Assembly (NCBI GenBank): GCA_026003175.1
Contig: BPGT01000001.1
Location: 534,839 to 598,838, forward strand
Reading direction: 5' to 3'
Length of the DNA stretch: 64,000 nucleotides
DNA from: Armatimonadota bacterium
Lineage (GTDB): Bacteria > Armatimonadota > HRBIN16
Shown: piece after piece, positions 1 through 8,650 of the stretch
Position numbering within the stretch: position 1 is the stretch's first letter
Layout: each line of letters opens with the position of its first letter
The notes under the pieces: generated by a model
What the model saw: the letters and a program-made list of their open reading frames with translations, nothing else
Database searches by the model: none
What the model was told of the DNA's origin: nothing
Translations under genes and position numbers: made by a program

Positions 1-1
1 C

Positions 2-217
2 GCACCGTTTTATACTACCAAGGCAAAGGGGTCAGGGTTAGGGCTGGCGAACGTGCAGAAGATTGTGGAAAGTCACGGTGGCACCATTAGCGTGCAAAGC
101 GAGGTGGGTGCAGGCACCGAGATGCGTATCACCCTGCCGGTTCATCCGGTGCGACGCACCCGCCATATTGACCTGGGAGGCGGAGACAACCTCCGCACCA
201 TGATACCAGACCTCTGA
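2..217 (+). CDS. Sensor histidine kinase, C-terminal end (partial)
   Basis: The last 71 residues of a histidine kinase run off the left edge of the window. The G box ([19 protein letters not shown]) of the HATPase domain is visible, followed by the usual strand pair ending in EMRITLPV and a short 25-residue tail. It would autophosphorylate and pass phosphate to a response regulator. Its neighbour 38 bases downstream is an NtrC-like regulator with an intact receiver domain, so the two probably form a two-component pair. The sensor part lies outside the window, so the signal is unknown. Confidence 0.85.
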   Translation, partial: APFYTTKAKGSGLGLANVQKIVESHGGTISVQSEVGAGTEMRITLPVHPVRRTRHIDLGGGDNLRTMIPDL

Positions 218-255
218 ACAACTATCACACGCAGGTTTGGGGGGTATAAGCAGCT

Positions 256-1482
256 ATGGCAAGAGAAGTAATGGAGAAATCATCGCCGTTGACTTTACTC
301 ATCGTGGAGGACCAATCCAGTCACCGCCGCGTGCTGGAGGCGCATTTCTCCAAACATTACCACGTACTGACTGCCGAACATGGTGCGCGTGCGCTGGAAA
401 TCGCTTCGGAACAACCTGTGCACCTGGTAATTATCGACTTGATTCTTCCCGGCGCACTGAACGGGATGGAAGTGTTGCAGAAGATACGGGAGATGCACCC
501 GAACGCGATGGCTATCATGATTACCGCACATCCTACCGTTCGTACCGCGGTACAGGCGATGAAAGATGGCGCGGTAGACTACATCGAGAAACCCATTGAC
601 CTGGACGAACTGAAGGCGAAAGTGGACAAAGCGGCGGAGCAGTATCGCCAGAAGGAAGAGGCTGCGCAGCAATCCCAGCCTCAGCCAGCAAGTGCTGCTC
701 TGGACCTTCGCGGTATTGTGGGCAACAGTGAGGCGATGCAGAAGGTGTATGATATGATTCAGAAGGTGGCAGCCAGCAATGCCACTGTGCTGATTCGCGG
801 TGAAAGTGGCACCGGCAAAGAGCTGGTTGCTAAAGCCATCCATCACAACAGTAGCAGGGCAAAGGGACCGTTTATCGCTGTGTCCTGTGCCGCTTTGCCG
901 GAGACTCTGCTCGAAAGCGAACTGTTCGGACACGAGAAAAACGCCTTCACCGGCGCGACGGCGCAAAAGCCGGGACGCTTCGAACTAGCACATAAAGGCA
1001 CTCTGTTCCTCGACGAAATCGCAGAGGTTACCCCGGCTATCCAGGTGAAGCTGTTGCGCGTGCTACAGGAACACGAATTTGAACGGCTCGGAGGTACCAA
1101 AACCATCAAGGTGGATGTGCGCCTCATCGCCGCGACCAATAAGGACCTTGAGGAGATGGTCAGGAAAAATGCCTTCCGTGAAGACCTGTACTATCGCCTG
1201 CATGTTATCGAGATTTATCTGCCGCCCTTGCGTGAACGAAAAGAGGATATTCCACTTCTGGTGGAACACTTTCTGAAGCGGTACAGTGGGGAAAACGGCA
1301 AGCGGATCAAATCGGTCGCCCCCGAAGCGATGGATATACTGATGAAATACCGCTGGCCGGGTAACGTGCGCGAGCTCGAAAACACCATCGAGCGCGCTGT
1401 GGTGCTTGCTGAAAGCAACGTCGATGTGCTGACAACTGACCTTCTGCCTCCATCCATCACTGCAGCAGCGCAAAATATTTGA
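256..1482 (+). CDS. NtrC-like sigma-54 response regulator lacking a DNA-binding domain
   Basis: The 408-residue protein has an N-terminal receiver domain (about 12-125, phospho-Asp at D61 in [10 protein letters not shown]) and a central AAA+ domain (about 150-385). The AAA+ domain shows Walker A GESGTGKE (182-189), Walker B FLDEI (251-255) and the [11 protein letters not shown] signature. Family members normally continue into a Fis-type helix-turn-helix and reach about 450-480 residues. This one stops about 20 residues after the AAA+ domain, and no HTH is readable in the 110 bases downstream. The sigma-54 contact loop reads NAFTGA (229-234) where GAFTGA is usual. It follows a histidine kinase gene. 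By family it would activate sigma-54 polymerase, perhaps from solution as described for FlgR, but the altered loop makes activity uncertain. Confidence 0.88.
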   Translation: MAREVMEKSSPLTLLIVEDQSSHRRVLEAHFSKHYHVLTAEHGARALEIASEQPVHLVIIDLILPGALNGMEVLQKIREMHPNAMAIMITAHPTVRTAVQAMKDGAVDYIEKPIDLDELKAKVDKAAEQYRQKEEAAQQSQPQPASAALDLRGIVGNSEAMQKVYDMIQKVAASNATVLIRGESGTGKELVAKAIHHNSSRAKGPFIAVSCAALPETLLESELFGHEKNAFTGATAQKPGRFELAHKGTLFLDEIAEVTPAIQVKLLRVLQEHEFERLGGTKTIKVDVRLIAATNKDLEEMVRKNAFREDLYYRLHVIEIYLPPLRERKEDIPLLVEHFLKRYSGENGKRIKSVAPEAMDILMKYRWPGNVRELENTIERAVVLAESNVDVLTTDLLPPSITAAAQNI

Positions 1483-1596
1483 GATTTTTCGCTCGATTCC
1501 GGTAAAAACGCGCCGAGTGGTACGGAACTTGCAGTTATTTATGGGCGGATACATTTCCAGAGGGAAACCTGTTAAAAGTGCAGGAGTTGTGAGTTA

Positions 1597-2658
1597 TTGA
1601 TAAAACGATGTAAGGGGATGCCGAAAGGGGAAGAGAAAGTGTCTGCGCCTGCAGTACTGATAGCGGACGACGAGGTAAACCTGTGCAAGGTACTGGCTGC
1701 AAGGTTGCAGCAAAGTGGATTGCAGTGCGTGATTGCGCATGACGGCGTGCGCGCGCAGGAAATCCTTCGCTCCCAACCGATAAGCGTGGCAGTGCTGGAT
1801 GTTCGGCTTCCGCGCAAGAACGGTGTACAGGTACTGCGAGAGATTCGGCGCGCCCAGCCGCGGCTGCCCTGTATCCTCATTACCGCTTTCGATGACGTCG
1901 AGCTACACGAGGAAGCAGTGCGCTTGGGAGCGAATGCTATATTGCAGAAGCCGTTTGACCTGGAAGCGTTCACGGAGCTAATCTGGCGCGAAATAAGCGC
2001 TCCCGCCCCCGCGACAAGAGCGGACATGCTGTTGCAAAACGGTGAAAAAGTGATTGTGGACATTCGGCGGGGCGAGTGGTCGTATACCTACACGCCGCGT
2101 GTCATTTCGCAAGATGACCGCACACTGGAGATTGAACCACCGCTGGCAGTAGTGGACGCAGAGGTGTTGTCGCAGGGGGTGGCTATCGTTCAGTTCACGC
2201 GAGGGGATGGCGTGTACCAGTTTCGTTCGCGCATCGAGCTGGCTACCGTTCCCCGACAGGCGCTATACCTGCGCAAGCCGGTCTCTATCCGCCGTCTGCA
2301 ACGTCGCAGGCACCAGCGCGTTATGGAAGAAGGACAGGTCAGCCTGGCTTTTTCGTTCCATGGCGGGCGTGAGGTGGCTCCACTTACGCTCACCGGTGAA
2401 CTGTATGACCTGAGCCGCAGCGGCTTCTCGGTGCTGCTCCCGCAGGCGCCGCCAGTCGGCGAGGAAGCCTCCTTCCAGATGACTTTACCGGAGGCAAACC
2501 TCACCCTTATCGGGCAAGCGCGGGTGGTAGGTGTAGGCGGTGTTATTGCCAACCGGGTACCGGCGGTTTATCGTGTCGGAATGGAGTTTACCCGGCTCGC
2601 ACCTGCTATGCGGCAAGCACTGACGGAGTGGGTGGAGAGGCTGCTGCAGCGGGTGTAA
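1597..2658 (+). CDS. Receiver domain fused to a YcgR-like/PilZ c-di-GMP-binding module
   Basis: A receiver domain (about 17-130, DDE acidic cluster at 24-26, phospho-Asp D68 in VAVLDVRLP) is followed by a YcgR-N-like beta domain (about 145-225). A PilZ domain (about 230-350) follows, with the arginine-rich RRRHQRV motif and the DLSRSG motif that together bind c-di-GMP. This suggests a protein that combines phosphorylation and c-di-GMP inputs, probably for motility or surface behaviour. The TTG start at 1597 is preferred because AGGAG lies 10 bases upstream. An ATG at 1618 has a purine run directly abutting it and is the alternative. It follows the kinase and NtrC-like genes and may act in the same pathway. 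Confidence 0.85.
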   Translation: MIKRCKGMPKGEEKVSAPAVLIADDEVNLCKVLAARLQQSGLQCVIAHDGVRAQEILRSQPISVAVLDVRLPRKNGVQVLREIRRAQPRLPCILITAFDDVELHEEAVRLGANAILQKPFDLEAFTELIWREISAPAPATRADMLLQNGEKVIVDIRRGEWSYTYTPRVISQDDRTLEIEPPLAVVDAEVLSQGVAIVQFTRGDGVYQFRSRIELATVPRQALYLRKPVSIRRLQRRRHQRVMEEGQVSLAFSFHGGREVAPLTLTGELYDLSRSGFSVLLPQAPPVGEEASFQMTLPEANLTLIGQARVVGVGGVIANRVPAVYRVGMEFTRLAPAMRQALTEWVERLLQRV

Positions 2659-2683
2659 ACACAAACTCTCAAGGAGGCGCGTC

Positions 2684-4219
2684 TTGCTGGTTCGTGTACT
2701 TTCGGGCACCGTACACGGGATTGAACCTCACACTATCGAAGTGGAAGTGGACATGCAGTCGGGCGGAGTGCCCGGGTTTACCCTCGTCGGTTTACCCGAT
2801 CGTGCCGTACAGGAAGCGATTGACCGTGTTCGTCTGGCTATCCGCAATTCGGGTCTTCACTGGCCCATGCGTCGTATCACCATCAACCTGGCTCCTGCCG
2901 ACCTGCGCAAGGAGGGTCCTGCTCTGGACCTGCCTATCGCTATCGGTATTCTGGCAGCAGCGGGGCAGGTAGACGGCGAATGGCTGGACGAAACGTTCAT
3001 GCTGGGTGAATTGTCGTTAGACGGTACGGTGCGCCCTGTCACCGGCGTGTTGCCCACCGCTATTCACGCTCGTGAGCAAGGGGTCAAGCGCATGGTTGTG
3101 CCCGCGCCAAACGCATCCGAAGCGGCGATCGTGGGTAACATTCAGGTGTACCCGGTCACCAGCCTTGCAGAAGCGGTGGCACTGTTGAACACGCGTGACG
3201 GCATCACCCCGCTCAGCAACGACCCCGAACAGCTGCTACAGCAACCGCCCAGATACGAGGTGGACTTCGCTGATGTAAAGGGGCAGCACCACGTCAAACG
3301 CGCGTTGGAGGTCGCCGCGGCGGGAGGACACAACGTAGTGATGATTGGTCCGCCCGGCTCCGGCAAAACGATGCTGGCGCGCCGCGTGCCTACCATCCTG
3401 CCCCCGATGACGGTGGAGGAAGCCATCGAGATTACCAAGCTATACAGCGTCGCCGGACTGTTGCCACCGAACACCGGGCTGTTGACCACGCGCCCCTTCC
3501 GTTCGCCTCACCACACCAGCAGTAACGCCGCGCTAGTGGGCGGGGGCAGTGTGCCCCGCCCGGGTGAGGTAAGCCTGGCGCACAACGGAGTGCTTTTCCT
3601 CGACGAGCTGCCGGAGTTTCGTCGCGAAGTGCTGGAGGTGCTGCGCCAGCCGCTGGAGGACGGCGTCGTGAGCATCGCGCGCGTGCAAGCCAGCATCGCC
3701 TACCCCGCCCGCTTCATGTTGATTGCCGCTATGAACCCTTGCCCATGCGGTTATTTCGGCGACCCTCAACATGGATGTACCTGCTCGCCCACGCAAATCC
3801 GCAAATACCAGCAGAGGGTGTCGGGGCCGTTGCTGGACCGCATTGACATCCATATCGAGGTGCCGCGTCTTACCCCGGACGACCTGCTGCGCACCCAGCC
3901 GGGCGAGCCGTCGGAAGCCATTCGTGAGCGGGTGGTGCGGGCGCGCGAGATTCAACAGAAGCGGTTTGAAGGCACGAGTGTGCGCTGTAACGCTCAGATG
4001 ACCACGCGCATGTTGCGCCAGTTTTGCCCGCTCTCGGAGGATGTGAAGGCGATGTTGCGGCAGGTAAGCCAGCAGATGGGCATCAGCGCGCGAGCCTTTG
4101 ACCGCATTGTGAAGCTGGCACGAACCATCGCCGACCTCGCCGGCGAGGAGCATATCGGTCTGGCGCATGTGGCGGAGGCTATCCAGTACCGCAGTCTGGA
4201 CAGGCGCATCTGGCTGTAG
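2684..4219 (+). CDS. comM: YifB/ComM family Mg-chelatase-like AAA+ ATPase
   Basis: The 511-residue protein has the full ComM/YifB architecture. An N-terminal Lon-protease-like fold (about 1-170) precedes a central Mg-chelatase AAA+ domain with Walker A GPPGSGKT and Walker B VLFLDELPEF. The family signature AMNPCPCGYFGDP and a C-terminal helical domain follow. ComM homologues act as hexameric helicases that promote branch migration during natural transformation. The TTG start is chosen because AAGGAGG sits 6 bases upstream. Length matches the family. It closes the left-hand plus-strand block, and type IV pilus parts elsewhere in the window (pilT, a pseudopilin) would suit competence, though that link is inference. 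Confidence 0.92.
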   Translation: MLVRVLSGTVHGIEPHTIEVEVDMQSGGVPGFTLVGLPDRAVQEAIDRVRLAIRNSGLHWPMRRITINLAPADLRKEGPALDLPIAIGILAAAGQVDGEWLDETFMLGELSLDGTVRPVTGVLPTAIHAREQGVKRMVVPAPNASEAAIVGNIQVYPVTSLAEAVALLNTRDGITPLSNDPEQLLQQPPRYEVDFADVKGQHHVKRALEVAAAGGHNVVMIGPPGSGKTMLARRVPTILPPMTVEEAIEITKLYSVAGLLPPNTGLLTTRPFRSPHHTSSNAALVGGGSVPRPGEVSLAHNGVLFLDELPEFRREVLEVLRQPLEDGVVSIARVQASIAYPARFMLIAAMNPCPCGYFGDPQHGCTCSPTQIRKYQQRVSGPLLDRIDIHIEVPRLTPDDLLRTQPGEPSEAIRERVVRAREIQQKRFEGTSVRCNAQMTTRMLRQFCPLSEDVKAMLRQVSQQMGISARAFDRIVKLARTIADLAGEEHIGLAHVAEAIQYRSLDRRIWL

Positions 4220-4222
4220 ACA

Positions 4223-4873
4223 CTATATCCGTTCGGGGTCAATGCCCAGATCGCGCAGCTTCGCGGCGAAGCGGTCTGCCCTTTGTCTTTCCGCCTCTGC
4301 CAGTTGACCCAGCTCCACAAAGCTCAGAAACTTGCGCCCATCGGGGGTGAAAAGCTGCACATCCGCGCCGTTGCCTTTCTCGAAGCGGATGCCCATGCGG
4401 GGGCTCTGCCAGCCCTCCATGCCTTTGACGGGCACCAGCTGTTCGCCCTCGCGCAGCCAGCCATCCCACTCGCCGTTGTCTGGATAGTAGATGTAGTACT
4501 CCTCCACGCCGTATCGGCGGTAGAAGTCCATCTTTTCCAGCATCTGCGACAGGCGGTTGCCTGGTGACCAGACCTCAAAAACCACCTGCGGGGGGATATT
4601 GTCCTCTTCCCACTGTTTATAGGACCCCCTGTGCCCCTTGGGACGACCGAACACCACCATCACGTCCGGCGCCTGGCGAATTTCAGGATGTCCTTCCTCG
4701 GGATACCACAGCAGGTCACCCGCCACAAACACATTCGGGTCGTTCGCGAACAAGAGCTCCAGGTTCCCTTTGATGGTTACAATGCACTCGAACTGCGTTG
4801 TATTATCTGCCATCGGCTTCCCATCCGAATCGGGGTAGAACACCCGTTGTTTTGCCTGAACTGCCGTTGACAT
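4223..4873 (-). CDS. Uma2 family (DUF820) putative restriction-endonuclease-like protein
   Basis: A PD-(D/E)xK-fold Uma2 protein of about 216 residues. The conserved stretches are readable: APDVMVVF, then VVFEVWSPGNR with the acidic residue, then a lysine in EKMDFYRRYGVEEYYIYYPD, the usual Uma2 spacing. The C terminus is a short charged helix (AEAERQRADRFAAKLRDLG) common in this family. Cellular role is unknown; Uma2 genes often occur in many copies per genome. ATG at 4873 is chosen because GGGAG lies 10 bases upstream and the family N terminus begins there; a longer reading to 4957 would run into the promoter region. It is convergent with comM and divergent from rarA. Confidence 0.85.
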   Translation of the reverse strand: MSTAVQAKQRVFYPDSDGKPMADNTTQFECIVTIKGNLELLFANDPNVFVAGDLLWYPEEGHPEIRQAPDVMVVFGRPKGHRGSYKQWEEDNIPPQVVFEVWSPGNRLSQMLEKMDFYRRYGVEEYYIYYPDNGEWDGWLREGEQLVPVKGMEGWQSPRMGIRFEKGNGADVQLFTPDGRKFLSFVELGQLAEAERQRADRFAAKLRDLGIDPERI

Positions 4874-4906
4874 ACTCACCACGCTCCCAGCCACAGGGAT
4901 GTACTC

Positions 4907-4936
4907 AGCATACCACAACAGTCGCGCTGCACGCAA
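4907..4936 (-). promoter_or_regulatory. Candidate promoter for the Uma2 gene
   Basis: Reading the minus strand, TTGCGT (4936-4931) and TATGCT (4912-4907) are separated by 18 bases, about 35 bases before the chosen start. The match is moderate, so this is less certain than the divergent rarA promoter. Confidence 0.4.
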
Positions 4937-4951
4937 GCGCCTCACGACGCT

Positions 4952-4980
4952 TTGCAATCGTCCTCACCATCTGCTACAAT
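4952..4980 (+). promoter_or_regulatory. Promoter of rarA
   Basis: TTGCAA (4952-4957), 17 bases, TACAAT (4975-4980). It lies just before the rarA ribosome site. A potential TTG start at 4952 coincides with the -35 hexamer, which argues against the longer reading of rarA. Confidence 0.65.
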
Positions 4981-4996
4981 CAGTACAGGAGCAGCC

Positions 4997-6355
4997 ATGA
5001 GCCTGTTTGAGCAGAAAAACCTGTACGAGACGGAAGTGGAGGCGCCGCTGGCGGCGCGGATGCGCCCGCGCACGCTGGAGGAGTTCGTCGGGCAGGAGCA
5101 TCTGGTTGGCGAGGGAACCGCCATCCGTAAAGCCATCGAGAACGACCAGCTGGGTTCGGTCATCTTCTGGGGACCGCCCGGCTGTGGCAAGTCCACGCTG
5201 GCGCGAATCATCGCCTCCCACACGAAGTGCCACTTTGTGGAATACAGCGCGGTGACCAGCGGTGTGGCAGAAGTGCGCAAAGCCATCGAAGAGGCACGCA
5301 GTCGTCGCCAGCTGCATGGTCAACGCACCATCCTGTTCGTGGACGAGATACATCGTTTCAACCGTGCCCAGCAGGATGCTTTCCTGCCCCACGTGGAGAA
5401 CGGCACCATTATCTTGATGGGCGCCACCACCGAGAACCCGTACTTCGCCATCAACGCGCCGCTGCTCAGCCGCTCGCGGGTGTTGCGATTTGAGCCCCTA
5501 AGCGAGGAGCACCTGCGCATCATCGTGGAGCGCGCTCTCACCGACGAGGAGCGTGGACTGGGCAAACTGCGGGTGCATCTCCCGCCAGAGTGCATGGACT
5601 ACCTGTTGCGTATCGCTAATGGGGATGCACGGGTCGCGTTGAATGTGCTGGAAGCCGCTGCTGCCCTCGCCGAGCCTGATTCGCAGGGCGAGCGCACCAT
5701 CGCGATAGAGATGCTGGAACAGGTGGTACAGCAGCGGGCAGCACGCTACGACCGTGAAGGCGACGAGCACTACGATACCATCTCCGCCTTCATCAAATCG
5801 GTACGTGGTTCTGACCCCGACGCGGCGCTACACTACCTCGCCCGTATGATCCGTGCTGGCGAAGACCCCCGCTTCATCGCCCGCCGACTGGTTATCCTCG
5901 CCAGCGAGGACATCGGCAACGCCGACCCCCACGCGCTACTGATAGCGGTAGCGGCGATGGAGGCGGTGCAGTTTATCGGCTTGCCCGAAGCGCAGATCAC
6001 GCTGGCTCAAGCCACCACTTACCTCGCCTGTGCACCCAAGAGCAACGCCAGCTACGTTGCGCTGAATAAAGCCATGCACGATCTCGAAACGCAGCCTCTG
6101 GCTCCCGTGCCCCTTCACTTGCGCGATGCCAGTTACCCGGGTGCACAGAAACTAGGACATGGCAAGGAGTACATTTATCCGCATGATTACCCCGGTCACT
6201 GGGTTCCCCAGCGCTACCTGCCCGAAGGTCACTGGAACCTGCCCTACTACGAACCTTCCGACAGCGGCTGGGAGCGTAAGATTAAGGAGAGATTGAACCT
6301 GCTACGCCAGCGATTGGGCTTGTCCGCAGCCGAGGAGCCCTCGGACAACCCTTGA
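4997..6355 (+). CDS. rarA: Replication-associated recombination protein A (RarA/MgsA)
   Basis: The 452-residue clamp-loader-like AAA+ ATPase has the family start LAARMRPRTLEEFVGQEHL, Walker A GPPGCGKST and Walker B ILFVDEIHRF. The sensor stretch GATTENPYFAIN and the long C-terminal tetramerisation region with SFIKSVRGSDPDAALHYLARM also match. RarA acts at stalled replication forks with SSB and RecA. ATG at 4997 follows GGAGC by about 6 bases and lies downstream of a good promoter. Length is typical. The tRNA-Gln promoter overlaps its last codons. Confidence 0.95.
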   Translation: MSLFEQKNLYETEVEAPLAARMRPRTLEEFVGQEHLVGEGTAIRKAIENDQLGSVIFWGPPGCGKSTLARIIASHTKCHFVEYSAVTSGVAEVRKAIEEARSRRQLHGQRTILFVDEIHRFNRAQQDAFLPHVENGTIILMGATTENPYFAINAPLLSRSRVLRFEPLSEEHLRIIVERALTDEERGLGKLRVHLPPECMDYLLRIANGDARVALNVLEAAAALAEPDSQGERTIAIEMLEQVVQQRAARYDREGDEHYDTISAFIKSVRGSDPDAALHYLARMIRAGEDPRFIARRLVILASEDIGNADPHALLIAVAAMEAVQFIGLPEAQITLAQATTYLACAPKSNASYVALNKAMHDLETQPLAPVPLHLRDASYPGAQKLGHGKEYIYPHDYPGHWVPQRYLPEGHWNLPYYEPSDSGWERKIKERLNLLRQRLGLSAAEEPSDNP

Positions 6356-6380
6356 CAAACCGCAGCTTCTTGGGCATAAT
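6352..6380 (+). promoter_or_regulatory. Promoter of tRNA-Gln
   Basis: TTGACA (6352-6357), 17 bases, CATAAT (6375-6380), ending 13 bases before the mature tRNA. The -35 hexamer overlaps the rarA stop codon. Confidence 0.8.
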
Positions 6381-6393
6381 ATATAGCGGATGC

Positions 6394-6467
6394 TGCGGGG
6401 TCGTTCAGCGGCAGGACGCCTGGCTCTGGACCAGGTAACGGTGGTTCGAATCCATCCCCCGCAGCCA
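6394..6467 (+). tRNA. tRNA-Gln (anticodon CTG), CCA encoded
   Basis: A complete cloverleaf can be drawn by eye. The acceptor is TGCGGGG (6394-6400) with CCCCGCA (6457-6463), discriminator G and encoded CCA. The D stem is GTTC/GGAC. The anticodon stem CCTGG/CCAGG encloses the loop CTCTGGA, giving anticodon CTG (6426-6428). The T arm is GGTGG/CCATC around TTCGAAT. CTG reads CAG, so the identity is glutamine. Confidence 0.95.
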
Positions 6468-6679
6468 ATTTTGTTTTTCTACGCCACCTGCGCTTCCTTG
6501 GCACAGGCTACAGCGATTATTTTGGCGGGTTGATTTCGCTTGTCCGCCATCCTGAGCACAAGCGAAGAATGCTTTAGCTCAGCACGACAAGGCAGGCTGC
6601 GCGCTCTGTTACGACCCAAAACGAACGGCTCAGCGGGAGCCTCGTCCCCCAGGACCCAGCATTGAACAGGCTACTGGAT
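6468..6679. other. Intergenic region with a decayed copy of a dispersed repeat
   Basis: About 210 bases without a supported gene. Positions 6626-6650 carry a degenerate minus-strand copy of the GAGGCTCC/GAGCC element that recurs at 14401, 18303 and 32332. No clear terminator follows the tRNA. Confidence 0.5.
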
Positions 6680-6708
6680 TTGACCTTCGCGTCGATATCA
6701 GGTATACT
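6680..6708 (+). promoter_or_regulatory. Promoter of ubiE-polyprenyl synthase operon
   Basis: TTGACC (6680-6685), 17 bases, TATACT (6703-6708). It lies inside the longest possible reading of ubiE, so that reading's start at 6662 cannot be the main one. Confidence 0.8.
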
Positions 6709-6748
6709 CGTTGCGGTAGTTGGTGAAAAGCCACGTCAGGAACTTGCG

Positions 6749-7489
6749 GTGAGTATCACTGAAGGACTGGACGAATCGAAAATCATTGGGGAGCAGAAGC
6801 GCTCGTACGTCCGCGACATGTTTGCGCGTGTCGCGCCGCGCTACGACCTTCTGAACTCGTTGCTCAGCCTGCGCATCCACCACTACTGGCGTGAATCCGC
6901 TACCAGGGAAGCCAAGCTGAGACCGGGCCACATCGCACTGGATGTTTGCACCGGCACAGCCGACCTCGCCATTCGCCTGGAACGCGAAGTCGGGGCAAGT
7001 GGCATCGTGCTCGGGGTGGATTTTTGCGAACCGATGTTACAGCTGGGTTTGAGGAAGGTGCGCAGGTACTCTCGTCATGGGCGGATAACGCTCGTGCTGG
7101 GTGATGCTCTCCAATTGCCTTTTGCTTCCGATTCGTTCGAAGCTGTCACGGTAGCTTTCGGCATCCGTAACGTGGTGGACATCCGCCAGGCATTTGCCGA
7201 GATGTGGCGCGTGTTGAAACCCGGCGGGCGTGTGGTGTGTCTGGAGTTTTCCCTGCCGCGTCGCCAGCCGTTTCGTTCGATATACAGTTTCTACTTCCAC
7301 CACTTGCTGCCCTGGATTGGCGGTTTGCTAAGCCATCGAGACGCCTACACTTACCTGCCCACCTCTGTACACTACTTCCCCGAGCGGGAACAGCTGGCGC
7401 ACATTATGCGCGAGGTGGGATTCGACGCGGTAACATGGCGGGAGCTGACTTTCGGTATCGTTTGTATTCACTCCGGGGTTAAACCATGA
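6749..7489 (+). CDS. ubiE: Demethylmenaquinone/ubiquinone C-methyltransferase UbiE/MenG
   Basis: A class I SAM-dependent methyltransferase. YVRDMFARVAPRYDLLNSLLS at the N terminus is the UbiE signature, ALDVCTGTADLA is SAM motif I, and FGIRNVVDIRQAFAEMWRVLKPGG carries the second family signature. It methylates the demethylated quinone ring in the last step of menaquinone synthesis. The GTG at 6749 gives 246 residues, the normal length, with AGGA about 9 bases upstream; the longer ORF from 6662 would start before the promoter. Its stop overlaps the next start as ATGA, so it is translationally coupled to the prenyl synthase. Confidence 0.93.
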   Translation: MSITEGLDESKIIGEQKRSYVRDMFARVAPRYDLLNSLLSLRIHHYWRESATREAKLRPGHIALDVCTGTADLAIRLEREVGASGIVLGVDFCEPMLQLGLRKVRRYSRHGRITLVLGDALQLPFASDSFEAVTVAFGIRNVVDIRQAFAEMWRVLKPGGRVVCLEFSLPRRQPFRSIYSFYFHHLLPWIGGLLSHRDAYTYLPTSVHYFPEREQLAHIMREVGFDAVTWRELTFGIVCIHSGVKP

Positions 7490-8502
7490 GCACTGTAACA
7501 ACATTTGTCACATATACCATTGACTCGCACATAGCGAGATTGCTGGAAGCTGTACTGCCAGACCTGCAGGCTGTTGAGGAACGTATTCAGCAAGAGATTT
7601 CCTCTCCGGTGCGAACGATATGGTCGTTAGGTGGGCATGTGTTGTCATCGGGAGGCAAACGATTGCGTCCCGCGCTCGTTTGTCTCAGCGCATACGCGAC
7701 AGGCTTGCCCGTAGATAGAAACCGGTTGATCCCTCTGGCGGCAGCTGCCGAGCTGATGCATACTGCCACACTCATCCATGACGACGTAGTAGACAATACC
7801 ACTACACGTCGCGGACGCCCTACCGCCAGTGCGCTGTTCGGTAACGGGGTTACGGTGCTCACTGGCGACTACCTGCTGGCGAAAGTAATGAGCCTGCTGG
7901 CGCAAGATGGGGATATCGAGATTATCCGCACCGTATCGCAGGTCGCCCTGGAGATGAGCGAAGGCGAGGTGCTCCAGATGATTCACAAAGCCGATGTGTC
8001 CATCTCCGAGCAGACCTACTTCGACATCATTCGCAAGAAGACCGCAGTATTCATTCAAGGATGCTGTCGAACAGGCGCACTGGTAACCAGAGCGCCTCAG
8101 CAGGTGGTAGAAGCGTTATCTCACTACGGTTTCCATCTGGGCATGGCTTTCCAGATTGCCGATGACCTGCTGGATTACACAGGCAACCCTGTCCGCATGG
8201 GTAAACCAATGGGCAGCGACCTGCGTGAGGGCAAGTTCACCCTGCCGCTAATTATCGCTCTGCGCGAATCCACCCCTGCGGACCGTGAGCGGTTGCTGCA
8301 GATGGTGGAAGCACCGGTAAACGATGGCGAGATACAGCAGGTGGTGGAGATTATCCGCCGCTATGATGGCTTCGCCAAGACGCGAGCCGTTGCCGTACGC
8401 CACGCTCGCCAGGCGGCAGAGGCTCTTTCCGCACTGCCACCCAATGCCATCCGCGAGAGCTTGACCGCACTATGCGACTATATTGTGGAACGAGACGTCT
8501 GA
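7486..8502 (+). CDS. Trans-polyprenyl diphosphate synthase (menaquinone side chain)
   Basis: The 338-residue protein has both aspartate-rich motifs of E-type prenyl synthases: LIHDDVVDNTTTRRGRPTA (first, chelating Mg-diphosphate) and FQIADDLLDYTGN (second), plus GGKRLRPALV near the N terminus for IPP binding. It would extend farnesyl diphosphate with IPP to a long chain. The operon with ubiE points to the menaquinone tail; chain length cannot be read reliably. A single polypeptide of this length is the homodimer type, not the two-subunit HepS/HepT type. Confidence 0.92.
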   Translation: MSTVTTFVTYTIDSHIARLLEAVLPDLQAVEERIQQEISSPVRTIWSLGGHVLSSGGKRLRPALVCLSAYATGLPVDRNRLIPLAAAAELMHTATLIHDDVVDNTTTRRGRPTASALFGNGVTVLTGDYLLAKVMSLLAQDGDIEIIRTVSQVALEMSEGEVLQMIHKADVSISEQTYFDIIRKKTAVFIQGCCRTGALVTRAPQQVVEALSHYGFHLGMAFQIADDLLDYTGNPVRMGKPMGSDLREGKFTLPLIIALRESTPADRERLLQMVEAPVNDGEIQQVVEIIRRYDGFAKTRAVAVRHARQAAEALSALPPNAIRESLTALCDYIVERDV

Positions 8503-8513
8503 CATTCGTCACC

Positions 8514-8542
8514 TTGACAGTATTGCCAGCCTGTGGTACACT
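8514..8542 (+). promoter_or_regulatory. Promoter upstream of the tig leader
   Basis: TTGACA (8514-8519), 17 bases, TACACT (8537-8542), 12 bases after the end of the prenyl synthase gene. Transcription from it would begin near 8549 and then cross a terminator-like hairpin before tig. Confidence 0.8.
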
Positions 8543-8569
8543 AGCACCGTGACCACACAAAGTGAGTGT

Positions 8570-8650
8570 ATGATATTTCCCGACAGCGCACAGGAAGGAT
8601 GCAAACCGCCCCTACCGAACGGCGGATTGTATCCTTCTTTTTGCGAATGA
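8570..8650 (+). CDS. Possible 26-codon leader ORF before tig
   Basis: ATG at 8570 opens a 26-codon frame that ends TGA at 8648-8650 and spans the whole terminator-like hairpin. A GTG at 8549 is in the same frame. There is no strong ribosome site. Nothing in the peptide points to a family. It is listed because its position over the hairpin would suit translation-dependent attenuation; it may equally be chance. Confidence 0.25.
   Translation: MIFPDSAQEGCKPPLPNGGLYPSFCE
8595..8642 (+). terminator. Intrinsic terminator-like hairpin in the tig leader
   Basis: A stem of about 16 bases with small mismatches pairs 8595-8610 (AAGGATGCAAACCGCC) with 8621-8636 (GGCGGATTGTATCCTT), loop 8611-8620, followed by CTTTTTG. 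It could end the ubiE operon, end a short RNA from the 8514 promoter, or act as an attenuator for tig. Confidence 0.75.

Noticed and set aside
6662-6748. Longer N terminus of ubiE from 6662
   Set aside because: It begins upstream of the promoter at 6680-6708; the UbiE family start matches 6749.
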